Assembly (NCBI RefSeq): GCF_009208565.1 | Contig: NZ_WFLK01000022.1 | Coordinates: forward strand, 1-52,124 | Source: Janthinobacterium aquaticum | GTDB lineage: Bacteria > Pseudomonadota > Gammaproteobacteria > Burkholderiales > Burkholderiaceae_D | DNA length: 52,124 nt | Direction of reading: 5' to 3' | In this document: one piece after another, positions 43,590-52,012 of the stretch | Numbering within the stretch: position 1 is the stretch's first letter | How the letters are laid out: every line of letters begins with the position of its first letter | The notes under the pieces: model-generated | What the model was told of the DNA's origin: nothing | The model's database searches: none | The model's input: the letters and a program-made list of their open reading frames with translations, nothing else | Position numbers and translations under genes: made by a program

Positions 43590-43859
43590 TTACTTCTTCT
43601 GCTTGGCGCGCTGCTGCTGGCGCTGCTGCTGTTTTTCCTGGGTCTGGACGCGGTTCTGCTTTTGCTGATACAGCGTCACCGCATCTTTCTTCGCCTGCTC
43701 GAGGTTGCGCATCGCTTCGTTGGCGTCGTGCGGTACGAAAAATTCCGCATCCTGCGCCGCCACCACCAGCTTGATCGCGCCCGCGTCGTCGAGGTCGTAC
43801 AGTTCGGTCAGCAAGGTCGTGACCTCGTCCAGATATGCTTCGTAGCTCAGGCTGCTCAT
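43590..43859 (-). CDS. Small protein with Gln/Lys-rich tail, 89 aa
   Basis: The protein starts MSSLSYEAYLDEVTTLLTEL behind AAGGATTTACT and has a helical body (LYDLDDAGAIKLVVAAQDAE, then PHDANEAMRNLEQAKKDAV). The last 25 residues are a Gln/Lys/Arg-rich low-complexity stretch (EKQQQRQQQRAKQKK) that is strongly basic and could bind nucleic acid. It has no signal peptide. I recognise no family. It stands between the XRE-like spacer and the SDR gene, on the same strand as the latter. Confidence 0.75.
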   Translation of the reverse strand: MSSLSYEAYLDEVTTLLTELYDLDDAGAIKLVVAAQDAEFFVPHDANEAMRNLEQAKKDAVTLYQQKQNRVQTQEKQQQRQQQRAKQKK

Positions 43860-43920
43860 AGTAAATCCTTGAATAAATGCAAAAACCAAAGGCGTATTTT
43901 AACTGATGCGCACGGTTTCT

Positions 43921-44823
43921 TTATTTGTTTGCAAGGCGCGGCAAGGCATCCGTCACACGCGCATAACGCAGGCGCACGCCCAGTTCGCGCTTGAGGCGCG
44001 TGTTATCCATGCGCCGCGATTCGGACATAAATGACAGCAGCATCGGCGTGACCACCTGCGCCAGTTCGCTGCGCGGCAGGCGCGGCGCGCGCGGCAGGCC
44101 GAACGCATCGGCCACGGCGTCGAAATAATCGGCCATTTTCATGTCGCTGTCGTCAACCGCGTGATAGATGCGTCCGGGCCGCGCACGCCACAGGGCGCGC
44201 TCGACAATACGCGCCAGGTCGTCGGCATGGATATGGTTGGTATGCACATCGTCTTCGCGCACCAGCGCCGGCGTGCCTTCGCGCAGGCGCTTCAAGGGCA
44301 GGCGGTCGTCGGCATAGATGCCGGGCACGCGCAGGATCGCCAGGCGCGAGGGACGGCGCACGCCCCAGTCGCGCAGCACGGCTTCGGCATCGAGACGGCG
44401 CCAGGCGCGCGCATTGGACGGCGCTGCGGTGCGCGTTTCGAGCACGTGCGCGCCGCCGCAATCGCCATACACGCCGCTGGTACTGACATACACCAGGCGC
44501 GCCTGCTCGGGTAAAATGGCGGCCAGACGCCGCGTGCGCAAATCGCGCTGCCCTGACGGCTGCGGCGGCGCCAGATGCACGATCCACGGCGCCAGGCCGG
44601 CCAGCCGGCGCAGGCTGGCACGGTCGTCGAGGTCGGCCACGATGGGCACGGCGCCGGCGGCGCGCAATTCGGCGCAGCGCCCCGGCTGGCTGGTGACGGC
44701 AAACACGCGAAAGCGCGCACCCAGCAGCGGCAGCAGCCGCATGCCGACATCGCCACAGCCGATAATTAACAGGCGCGGCCGGCCGGCCCGCTTGCGCAAT
44801 GATTGATTTAAACTGTTTTTCAT
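43921..44823 (-). CDS. NAD-dependent epimerase/dehydratase-like SDR, 300 aa
   Basis: The Rossmann motif is RLLIIGCGDVGMRLLPLLG (residues about 17-35). The active-site region is LVYVSTSGVYGDCGG with the Tyr-Lys pair replaced (Y present, K not obvious). DDVHTNHIHADDLARIVERA is the typical C-terminal part of extended SDRs. It resembles the YeeZ-type family of putative nucleoside-sugar dehydratases, whose substrates are unknown. The start at 44823 is 12 bp from the divergent reductase gene. Confidence 0.85.
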   Translation of the reverse strand: MKNSLNQSLRKRAGRPRLLIIGCGDVGMRLLPLLGARFRVFAVTSQPGRCAELRAAGAVPIVADLDDRASLRRLAGLAPWIVHLAPPQPSGQRDLRTRRLAAILPEQARLVYVSTSGVYGDCGGAHVLETRTAAPSNARAWRRLDAEAVLRDWGVRRPSRLAILRVPGIYADDRLPLKRLREGTPALVREDDVHTNHIHADDLARIVERALWRARPGRIYHAVDDSDMKMADYFDAVADAFGLPRAPRLPRSELAQVVTPMLLSFMSESRRMDNTRLKRELGVRLRYARVTDALPRLANK

Positions 44824-44835
44824 CTCAAGGATTGT

Positions 44836-45861
44836 ATGACTTTTCAAGTGACTGTCCAGCCCAGCGGCCATCAATTCAGCTGCGAGGCGGACGAAACCAT
44901 TCTGTCGGCGGCGATCCGCGCCGGCGTCGGCCTGCCTTACGGCTGCAAGAACGGCGCCTGCGGCTCCTGCAAGGGCAAGGTTGTTTCCGGTAGCGTACAG
45001 CACAAGGCGCACCAGCAGCGCGCCCTGCCGCCAGAGGAAGAAGCGGCCGGCTATTCGCTGTTCTGCTGCGCCACCGCCAGCACCGACCTGGTGATCGAGG
45101 CGCGCGAGGTGGCCGGCAGCAGCGACTATCCGATCAAGAAAATGCCGTCGCGCGTGACGACGCTGGAAAAAGTCGCACCCGATGTCATGGTGCTGACGCT
45201 GCAATTGCCGGCCAGCGAGCGCCTGCGCTACCGCGCCGGCCAGTATATCGAGTTTCTGCTGCGCGACGGCAAGCGCCGCTCCTACAGCATGGCCAGTGCG
45301 CCCGAAGACGGCGGCCCGGTCACGCTGCATATCCGCCACCTGCCCGGCGGCCTGTTTACCGACCAGGTATTTACCACCATGAAAGAGCGCGACATCCTGC
45401 GCTTCGAAGGTCCGCTGGGCACCTTTTTCCTGCGCGACGATTCCGACAAGCCGGTGGTGCTGCTCGCCTCGGGCACCGGCTTTGCGCCGCTCAAGGCTAT
45501 CGTCGAACACATGATCAGCGAAAAATCCACGCGCCCGATCACCCTGTACTGGGGCGGGCGCCGTCCGCACGACCTGTATATGGATGGGCTGTGCCGCCAG
45601 TGGGCAGCCGACCTGCCGCAGTTCAGCTATGTGCCGGTGATTTCGAATGCGCTGCCGGAAGACCAGTGGCAGGGCCGCAGCGGCTTCGTGCATCAGGCAG
45701 TAATGGCCGACCTGCCCGACCTGTCGCAGCACCAGGTCTATGCCTGCGGCGCGCCGGTGATGGTCGACTCGGCCAAACGCGATTTCGTCGCCCAATGCGG
45801 CCTGCCGGACGAAGAATTCTACGCCGACGCCTTTACCACCGAGGCCGACCTGGCAAAATAA
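44836..45861 (+). CDS. Ferredoxin-type reductase, CDP-6-deoxy-delta-3,4-glucoseen reductase-like
   Basis: The 341-residue protein has an N-terminal plant-type 2Fe-2S domain with ligands Cys37, Cys42, Cys45 and Cys77 (GCKNGACGSCKGKV, LFCCA). It continues as a FAD/NAD(P) reductase: RSYSMASAP for FAD, VLLASGTGFAPLKAIVEH for NAD, and VYACGAP. This is the AscD/RfbI-like layout that passes electrons from NAD(P)H to a partner oxygenase or dehydratase. No ascarylose genes are near, so the partner is unknown. The ATG follows AAGGA. Confidence 0.9.
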   Translation: MTFQVTVQPSGHQFSCEADETILSAAIRAGVGLPYGCKNGACGSCKGKVVSGSVQHKAHQQRALPPEEEAAGYSLFCCATASTDLVIEAREVAGSSDYPIKKMPSRVTTLEKVAPDVMVLTLQLPASERLRYRAGQYIEFLLRDGKRRSYSMASAPEDGGPVTLHIRHLPGGLFTDQVFTTMKERDILRFEGPLGTFFLRDDSDKPVVLLASGTGFAPLKAIVEHMISEKSTRPITLYWGGRRPHDLYMDGLCRQWAADLPQFSYVPVISNALPEDQWQGRSGFVHQAVMADLPDLSQHQVYACGAPVMVDSAKRDFVAQCGLPDEEFYADAFTTEADLAK

Positions 45862-45925
45862 TGCCGCCCGGGCGCAGGGCGGCGCGGCCGCCCGGCCCGC
45901 TCCCCTGCTCCTCTAAAAGGTATTC

Positions 45926-47191
45926 ATGTCACTCGCATCATCGGGCAATGGCTTCGCTGTCCTGCGCCACCGCAATTTCGCCTTTTACCTGTCGGCGCGC
46001 GTGCTCGGCACGCTGGCCGTGCAGATGCAAAGCGTAGCCATCGGCTGGCAGGTCTACCAGATTACCGGCAGCCTGTTCGACCTGGGCCTGATCGGGCTGG
46101 CGCAGTTTGCGCCGTTCCTGGTGCTGATCCTGCCGGCCGGCCATATCGCCGACCGCTATAACCGCCGCAATATCATCGCCTGGTGCCTGACGGCGCAGCT
46201 GGCGTGCGCGCTGGCGCTACTGGCCTTTACCCTGTCCGGCCTGTCTGTGGTGTGGCCGGTGTTTGCCGTGCTGGTGCTGTTTGGCAGCGCACGCGCCTTC
46301 ATGATGCCGGCCACCCAGGCGGTGCTGGTCAATATGGTGCCCAAGGAAAGCTTCAGCCGCGCGCTGGCCCTGAGTTCATCGAGTTCGCACGTGGCCATTA
46401 TCCTGGGCCCGACGTTGGGCGGCCTGCTGTATATTTTCGGCCCGAAAGCGGTCTACCTGATTTCTTCGTCGCTGCTGGTGCTGTCGGTGATCCTGATGCG
46501 CGCCACCACGCCGGCACCGCAGATCGTCAACCGCGAACCGGCCAGCTGGCATACGCTGCTCGAAGGACTGCGCTTCGTGTGGTCGCGCCCGATCATGCTG
46601 GGCGCCATTTCGCTCGACCTGTTTGCCGTGCTGTTCGGCGGCGCCACCGCGCTGCTGCCGGCGCTGGCGCACGACGTGCTCCATGTCGGTCCGACCGGCC
46701 TGGGCCTGCTGCGCACTGCGCCCGGCATGGGTGCGGCGCTGTGTTCGATCCTGCTGGCCTTTCATCCGATTACGCGGCGCGTCGGCGCCTGGATGTTCGG
46801 CGGCGTAGCCGTGTTTGGCCTGGGCACCATCGTGCTCGGTTCGACCTCGACCTTTGCCGTGGCGCTGGTGGCGCTGGTGCTGATGGGCGCTGGCGATATG
46901 GTCAGCGTGTATATCCGCCACCTGCTGGTGCAGTATGAAACGCCGGATGAAATCCGCGGGCGCGTCAGCGCCGTCAATTCGGTCTTTATCGGCGCCTCGA
47001 ACGAACTGGGCGAATTTGAATCGGGCGTGACGGCCGGCTGGTTCGGACTGGTGCGCGCGGTGCTGTTTGGCGGCGCCGCCACGCTGGCCGTGACCGGTAT
47101 CTGGGCGGTGCTGTTCCCGGTGCTGTCGCGCATGGACCGCTTTCCGCACCATGATGCGGAACTGGCCGCCGCCAGCAGCAAAAAAGCATAA
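45926..47191 (+). CDS. MFS transporter, EntS-like
   Basis: The 421-residue protein has about 12 membrane helices and the MFS motif HIADRYNRRNIIAWCL in the first loop. Its N-terminus FAVLRHRNFAFYLSARVLGT is typical of EntS/transmembrane-secretion MFS members that export siderophores or drugs. AAAAGG precedes the ATG. It follows the reductase by 64 bp and precedes the DUF1345 gene by 32 bp, so the three may be one transcript. Substrate unknown. Confidence 0.87.
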   Translation: MSLASSGNGFAVLRHRNFAFYLSARVLGTLAVQMQSVAIGWQVYQITGSLFDLGLIGLAQFAPFLVLILPAGHIADRYNRRNIIAWCLTAQLACALALLAFTLSGLSVVWPVFAVLVLFGSARAFMMPATQAVLVNMVPKESFSRALALSSSSSHVAIILGPTLGGLLYIFGPKAVYLISSSLLVLSVILMRATTPAPQIVNREPASWHTLLEGLRFVWSRPIMLGAISLDLFAVLFGGATALLPALAHDVLHVGPTGLGLLRTAPGMGAALCSILLAFHPITRRVGAWMFGGVAVFGLGTIVLGSTSTFAVALVALVLMGAGDMVSVYIRHLLVQYETPDEIRGRVSAVNSVFIGASNELGEFESGVTAGWFGLVRAVLFGGAATLAVTGIWAVLFPVLSRMDRFPHHDAELAAASSKKA

Positions 47192-47223
47192 GATAGCCGG
47201 ACCAACAGCCTCGACTGCACGCC

Positions 47224-47889
47224 ATGCCTATCTCGTTTCCGTTTCACCGCTTTATTCGCAGCCGCCCCCACCTGAGCATGTCGATCGCGATCGGCGTGGC
47301 GGCCGGCTTTGTGCTGCCCTCGTCGTGGGCCAGCATGACACGCATCCTGACGGCGTGGGATATTGCCGTGTGGCTGTACCTGATCACCATGGCGGCAATG
47401 ATGCTGCGCGCCAGCCCGCACAAGGTCAAGACCATGGCGGCGCGCCAGGACGAGCGCGCCGCCATGGTGCTGCTGGGCCTGTCGATTGCCTCGGTGATGA
47501 GCCTGGCGGCCATCGTCTCGCAGCTTTCCTTTATCAAGGACATGAGCGCCGACCAGCGCAGCTTGCATTACTGCCTGACCATCCTGACCCTGCTCGGCTC
47601 ATGGTTCCTGGTCGGCACCCTGTTCTGCTACCACTATGCACACCTGTACTACCGCGCTCCGGCCGACTGCCGGCCGCTGAAGTTCCCGGACGACCAGCAG
47701 CAGCCCGACTACTGGGATTTCCTGTATTTCTCGTTCACCATCAGCGTGGCGGCGCAAACCTCGGACGTGACGGTACAGACGCGCAAGATGCGCCGCCTGG
47801 TGCTGGGGCAGTCGGTGCTGTGCTTCCTGTTCAACCTGGTGGTGCTGGGCCTGTCGATCAATATCGCTGCCGGCCTGATCAACAATTAG
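47224..47889 (+). CDS. DUF1345 membrane protein, 221 aa
   Basis: The protein has five to six membrane segments (for example HLSMSIAIGVAAGFVLPS and LYLITMAAMMLRA). It carries the family block YWDFLYFSFTISVAAQTSDV, followed by TVQTRKMRRLVLGQSVLCF. That T-S-D pattern resembles the pore loop of ion channels but the role is unproven. No ribosome-binding site is obvious. It lies 32 bp after the MFS gene. Confidence 0.87.
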   Translation: MPISFPFHRFIRSRPHLSMSIAIGVAAGFVLPSSWASMTRILTAWDIAVWLYLITMAAMMLRASPHKVKTMAARQDERAAMVLLGLSIASVMSLAAIVSQLSFIKDMSADQRSLHYCLTILTLLGSWFLVGTLFCYHYAHLYYRAPADCRPLKFPDDQQQPDYWDFLYFSFTISVAAQTSDVTVQTRKMRRLVLGQSVLCFLFNLVVLGLSINIAAGLINN

Positions 47890-47938
47890 GAAAATTGACC
47901 TGGCGGCGGTATTAAGCTTCGCTTAATCGTGTTGGCCT

Positions 47939-48037
47939 CTTGAAAATGCCGGAACTGGAGTAAGATAGTTTCCATGCATGAAGCACTTCATGCAGTGAGG
48001 CAGGAACCAGGCCGTCACACGCCTGTGTGGGTTTTTT
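47939..48037 (+). promoter_or_regulatory. hpf leader: promoter, hairpin and terminator-like stem
   Basis: TTGAAA (about 47940) and TAAGAT (about 47961) form a possible promoter. GCATGAAG-CA-CTTCATGC is a perfect 8-bp hairpin at 47976-47993. CACAC-GCCT-GTGTG then GG and TTTTTT (48016-48037) looks like a terminator, 24 bp before the start at 48061. It could be an attenuator, a terminator of the preceding gene, or a short RNA of about 65 nt. Confidence 0.5.
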
Positions 48038-48060
48038 ACGAAATTGACAGGAGATAGCAT

Positions 48061-48438
48061 ATGCAAATCAATATCCAAACCGACAGCACCATCGCCAACA
48101 ACGCTGGACTGACCGACCATGTGCAATCCGTACTTGAAAACGCGCTGAGCCGCTTCCGCGACAATCTGACGCGCATCGAAGTCCATCTGAGCGACACCAA
48201 CGGCCCGAAAGGCGGCGCAGACGATATCCGTTGCGTGATGGAAGCGCGTGTTGCAGGCTACCAACCTATCGCCGTCACTGAACAGAACGCTACCGTGCAC
48301 CAGTCGATCAGCGGTGCCACCGACAAGCTCAAGCGTGCGCTCGACAGCGCCCTGGGCAAACTGCATGACAACAAGCGCCACGCCAGCGTCAAGAATGCCG
48401 TGATCGCCGATGCCGACGCGGAAACCGCCGCCGAATAA
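48061..48438 (+). CDS. HPF/RaiA-family ribosome-associated protein
   Basis: The 125-residue protein (MQINIQTDSTIANNAGLTDH) has the HPF fold pattern: VQSVLENALSRFRDNLTRIE, then DIRCVMEARVAGYQPIAVTE and HQSISGATDKLKRALDSALGK. It is the short type without the C-terminal dimerisation domain of long HPF. Such proteins bind 30S subunits and cause hibernation in stationary phase. It is not next to rpoN, where the housekeeping hpf normally lies, so it may be a second copy. GACAGGAG is the ribosome-binding site. Confidence 0.9.
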   Translation: MQINIQTDSTIANNAGLTDHVQSVLENALSRFRDNLTRIEVHLSDTNGPKGGADDIRCVMEARVAGYQPIAVTEQNATVHQSISGATDKLKRALDSALGKLHDNKRHASVKNAVIADADAETAAE

Positions 48439-48464
48439 TTCCCGGCCATATTACTAGTGAGATA

Positions 48465-48488
48465 GGCAGCCGTTCAAGGCTGCCTTTT
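48465..48488 (+). terminator. Rho-independent terminator of hpf
   Basis: GGCAGCC-GTTCAA-GGCTGCC followed by TTTT, 27-50 bp past the hpf stop. Confidence 0.9.
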
Positions 48489-48653
48489 GCGTTTACAGCC
48501 TGTCAATCATGCTCAGATAACAAGGAAATAATTATCGTATTTCTCACATAAAATGACTACCGGCAAGCCACCGGCATGACGGTACAGCCTGCTTTACGCT
48601 ATCATGAAGGCAACAGCACCCATGGCGCGGGGCTGGCCTTATGAAAGTGAATT

Positions 48654-49628
48654 GTGGAAAAGATCGGCAATTTCAACGCTTCAGGTTGCAGTATCGGCGA
48701 TCTCCAGTTATTTCGCGACGGCGCCAGCGAACGTACCACCGCCCTGCTTGCGCATTGCCCGGTGATACGGCTGGAAGCGGGCGAGGCGCTGGTTGAGGCT
48801 GGCGGCGCCAGCGCGTCGAGCCTGTATATCGTACTGCGTGGCGCGCTGGCGGTGGCGGCCGATATCCATACCGGCATGGATGACGGCACGGTCAGCAAGG
48901 TGTTGCCCGGCGAAAGCGTGGGCGAACAATCGGTGCTCGATGAAGCGAGCAACCTGGCGGCCATGTCGGCACTGGAAGAAACCGACCTGCTGGTGATCGA
49001 TTCAAAGCTGGTGTGGGAGCTGATCGAACAATCGAACGGCCTGGCGCGCAACCTGCTGCGGCTGCTGTCGTTTCGCATACGCGCCGCCAACGCCATGCTG
49101 CGCCGGCGCCAGAAACTGGGCGAATTCTATCGCCAGCTGTCGATGGTCGACAGCCTGACCGGTCTGTACAACCGCGCCTGGCTCAATGACCTGTTGCCCA
49201 ATATGATTACCACGGCGCATGAAAGCGCCGCGCCGCTGTCGCTGGTGATGATCGATCTCGACCACTTCAAGCGCTTCAACGACACGCATGGCCACCAGGC
49301 CGGCGACCAGGCGCTGCGCGTTGCCGCCCAGGTGCTGGGCGCAGCCTTGCGGCCGACCGATTTTGCCGCGCGTTACGGCGGCGAAGAACTGATGGTGATC
49401 CTGCCCGACACGCCGCACAACATGGCGCTGATGGTGGCCGAACGCCTGTGCGAACGCCTGCAGCAGGCCATCGTGTTCAACGACATGCGCAGCGCGCTGC
49501 CACATGTGACCGGCTCGTTCGGCGTGGCCAGCCTGGCCGGTGGCCAGGACGATCAGGCCCTGATCGCTGCCGCCGACGCCGCCCTGTACCGCGCCAAGCA
49601 AGGCGGACGCAACCGCGTATCGCTCTGA
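48654..49628 (+). CDS. Cyclic-nucleotide-binding-like domain fused to GGDEF diguanylate cyclase
   Basis: The 324-residue cytoplasmic protein has an N-terminal CRP-like domain (residues about 25-135, with SLYIVLRGALAVA and GESVGEQSVLDEASNLAAMS), a linker, and a GGDEF domain (residues about 165-320). The active-site motif is GGEEL at 242-246, and metal and substrate residues LVMIDLDHFKRFND are intact, so it should make c-di-GMP. It has no RxxD I-site directly before GGEEL. The start is GTG at 48654; a GAAAGTG stretch serves as a weak ribosome-binding site. What the CRP-like domain senses is unknown. Confidence 0.92.
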   Translation: MEKIGNFNASGCSIGDLQLFRDGASERTTALLAHCPVIRLEAGEALVEAGGASASSLYIVLRGALAVAADIHTGMDDGTVSKVLPGESVGEQSVLDEASNLAAMSALEETDLLVIDSKLVWELIEQSNGLARNLLRLLSFRIRAANAMLRRRQKLGEFYRQLSMVDSLTGLYNRAWLNDLLPNMITTAHESAAPLSLVMIDLDHFKRFNDTHGHQAGDQALRVAAQVLGAALRPTDFAARYGGEELMVILPDTPHNMALMVAERLCERLQQAIVFNDMRSALPHVTGSFGVASLAGGQDDQALIAAADAALYRAKQGGRNRVSL

Positions 49629-49642
49629 TACCTCTAGCGCTC

Positions 49643-50251
49643 TTACGCTTCGGCTTTCTTGCTGCTGTGCGCCGCTACGAAATCGGCGTAGCCTTTTTGC
49701 ACCAGCTCATAGGTCTTGTCGATATTGCCGGCGATATCGCCCTGTAGCACATTCAAGCCCTTGAGAATGTCACGCGCCTCGCCAAAGCCCTTTTCCATGC
49801 CGCCGGTAATGGTGCCCATGAATTTTTCCAGCGCGGCATCGTTGTCCATGCCGGGATTTTGCTTCTTGAAGGCCTCGAAAAAGCCGGTCGACAACGACAC
49901 GATGCGCTGCGCCGTCGCTTCGGCGCTGTTGTCCTGCGAGGCCGCATTCTGCACGGCGTCATCGCCAAAGTCGGCCTGCAGCGCTTCGTTGATGCCGGTA
50001 ATGGCCGACTTGTAGACCAGCGCCAGCGGATCGTTCTGCGAGCTCAGCGAGACATTCAGCGACGACTGCAAAATAGCGGCGTTCAGCTGCAGGCGCGACT
50101 TGTCGCGCGCGCTCATCGACGCGCCAGCGCCCTCGGCCTGTTTGGCCTTGCCGTCATTAGCAGCTGCCTCGGCGCCGGTATTTTTTGACGGATTACTGAT
50201 GGAACTCACGGAACTGGCAGAATTGCTGCCTGACGTGATGGGAATTGCCAT
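49643..50251 (-). CDS. DUF5610 family protein, 202 aa
   Basis: The protein starts MAIPITSGSNSASSVSSISN behind GGGGGTATTTC and has a low-complexity N-terminal 60 residues. The helical core reads RLQLNAAILQSSLNVSLSSQ, NDPLALVYKSAITGINEALQ and FGEARDILKGLNVLQGDIAGNI, which matches the DUF5610 style. Function is unknown. The N-terminus is unstructured and lacks a signal peptide. It converges with the GGDEF gene at a 14 bp gap and is divergent from sbcB. Confidence 0.78.
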   Translation of the reverse strand: MAIPITSGSNSASSVSSISNPSKNTGAEAAANDGKAKQAEGAGASMSARDKSRLQLNAAILQSSLNVSLSSQNDPLALVYKSAITGINEALQADFGDDAVQNAASQDNSAEATAQRIVSLSTGFFEAFKKQNPGMDNDAALEKFMGTITGGMEKGFGEARDILKGLNVLQGDIAGNIDKTYELVQKGYADFVAAHSSKKAEA

Positions 50252-50394
50252 GAAATACCCCCTTGAACGGACAATGTATGACACCATGCGCCAGAATGCC
50301 GCGCAGTTGAGTACAGCCTGATCCTGATATTATCGGCAGCTTTTTTAAAAACTGAAGCGGCAACCTTGTTTGCTGCGCAACAAATATTTAATTC

Positions 50395-51843
50395 ATGACA
50401 AACCAGACATTTCTTTGGCACGACTATGAAACTTTTGGCGTGGTGCCGCGTCGCGACCGCCCCAGCCAGTTTGCGGCCATCCGCACCGACGCCGAGCTGA
50501 ACGAAATTGGCGAGCCCATCATGCTGTTTTGCCAGCCCGCCAATGATTTCCTGCCCGACCCGCAGTCCTGTCTGATTACCGGCATTACGCCACAGCAATG
50601 CCTGGCGCAAGGCGTGCCGGAGCACCAGTTTGCCGCCACCATCGAAGCCGCCTTCTCGGAGCCGGGCACCATCGGCGTGGGCTACAACACCATCCGCTTC
50701 GACGATGAAGTCACGCGCTTTCTGTTCTGGCGCAACCTGATCGACCCATATGCACGCGAGTGGAAAAACCACTGCGGCCGCTGGGACCTGCTCGATGTGG
50801 TGCGCATGACGCATGCGCTGCGCCCGGAAGGCATCGAATGGCCGAAACGCGAGGACGGCCAGACCAGCTTCAAGCTTGAGCATTTAAGCCGTGCCAACGG
50901 CTTGCTGCACGAAGCGGCGCACGATGCGCTGTCGGACGTGCGCGCCACCATTGCGCTGGCACGCCTGATCCGCGAGAAGCAACCCAAGCTGTTTGAGTTC
51001 TGCCTGGCGCTGCACCGCAAGGACCGCGTGGCCAGCGAGATCGGCCTGCAGCTGGCGCCGGCCGAGCGCCAGCCCTTCCTGCATGTCTCGGGCATGTTCC
51101 CGGCCGAGCGCGGCTGCCTGGGCGTGGTGTTTCCGCTGGCCACGCATCCGACCAATAAGAACGAGATCCTGGTCTGGGACTGCCAGCATGATCCGCGTGA
51201 ACTGTTTGCGCTGGACGCCGACACCATCCGCACGCGCCTGTTTACACGCGCCGACGCCATGCCCGAAGGCATGACGCGCCTGCCGGTGAAAAGCATCCAC
51301 TTGAACAAGTCACCCATGCTGGTCGGCAACCTGAAAACGCTGTCGCCGGAGATGGCCGCCAAATGGGGCATCGACCTGGACGCGGCGCGCGCCAACGCGC
51401 AATTTGCCGCCACCGCGCCCAATATGGACGCCACCTGGGCCGAGGTGTTCCACCGCCCGCCGGCCGGCACGGCAGTCGACGTCGATGAAGACCTGTACGG
51501 CGGCTTTGTCAGCAACGACGACCGGCGCCTGCTCGACAAGCTGCGCAGCGAAGCGCCGGCCAGGCTGGCCACGGCGCGCCCGTCATTTGCCGACGAACGG
51601 CTGCAGGAACTGCTGTTCCGCTACCGCGCCCGTAACTTCCCGGACACGTTAAGCGAAGCGGAAAGCCAGCGCTGGGAAGAACACCGCGCCGAACGCCTGT
51701 TCGACGGCGCCGGCGGCGCGCGCACCATCGAGAGCCTGTTTACCGACATCGATGCGCTGTCGGAATCGGTTGATGAGCGTGGTGAGGAGATATTGGGTGA
51801 GCTGTATGACTACGCCGAAATGGTCGCGCCAATGCGGGAATAA
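50395..51843 (+). CDS. sbcB: Exodeoxyribonuclease I
   Basis: The 482-residue protein has the DEDDh exonuclease motifs: Exo I DYETFG (Asp10, Glu12), Exo II NTIRFDDEV, and Exo III HDALSDVRATIALA. The C-terminal SH3-like and helical ExoI parts follow, with FHRPPAGTAVDVDEDLYGGF and ERLQELLFRYRARNFP. It degrades single-stranded DNA 3' to 5' and acts in recombination and mismatch repair. No clear ribosome-binding site precedes the ATG. Confidence 0.96.
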   Translation: MTNQTFLWHDYETFGVVPRRDRPSQFAAIRTDAELNEIGEPIMLFCQPANDFLPDPQSCLITGITPQQCLAQGVPEHQFAATIEAAFSEPGTIGVGYNTIRFDDEVTRFLFWRNLIDPYAREWKNHCGRWDLLDVVRMTHALRPEGIEWPKREDGQTSFKLEHLSRANGLLHEAAHDALSDVRATIALARLIREKQPKLFEFCLALHRKDRVASEIGLQLAPAERQPFLHVSGMFPAERGCLGVVFPLATHPTNKNEILVWDCQHDPRELFALDADTIRTRLFTRADAMPEGMTRLPVKSIHLNKSPMLVGNLKTLSPEMAAKWGIDLDAARANAQFAATAPNMDATWAEVFHRPPAGTAVDVDEDLYGGFVSNDDRRLLDKLRSEAPARLATARPSFADERLQELLFRYRARNFPDTLSEAESQRWEEHRAERLFDGAGGARTIESLFTDIDALSESVDERGEEILGELYDYAEMVAPMRE

Positions 51844-51867
51844 ATCCGAGGCAAACCGCACAGAATC

Positions 51868-52012
51868 GTAGGTTGGATTAGCCGCGCAGCGGCGTAATCC
51901 GACAACATTGTTGGCGTCAGCGGTGTTGTCGGATTACGGCCTGCGGCCATGTCCGCTTTGCGCCTTGTCGTGGTGTTGTCGGATTACGGCCCCGCAGGGG
52001 CCTAATCCGACC
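51868..52012. repeat. REP/BIME-like cluster, locus 3
   Basis: Three units: GTAGGTTGGATTAGCC ending AATCCGACAAC (51868-51906), a truncated GTTGTCGGATTACGG unit (51925-51955), and a full inverted unit GTTGTCGGATTACGG ending AATCCGACC (51975-52012). They share the stem core of the loci at 15.4 and 25.5 kb. I see no gene from the sbcB stop to the window end. Confidence 0.9.

Noticed and set aside
44824..45795. Upstream extension of the SDR frame through the reductase gene
   Set aside because: The frame stays open to 45795, but it is antisense to the Fe-S reductase and its sequence is low-complexity; the Rossmann start at about 44775 fits the ATG at 44823.
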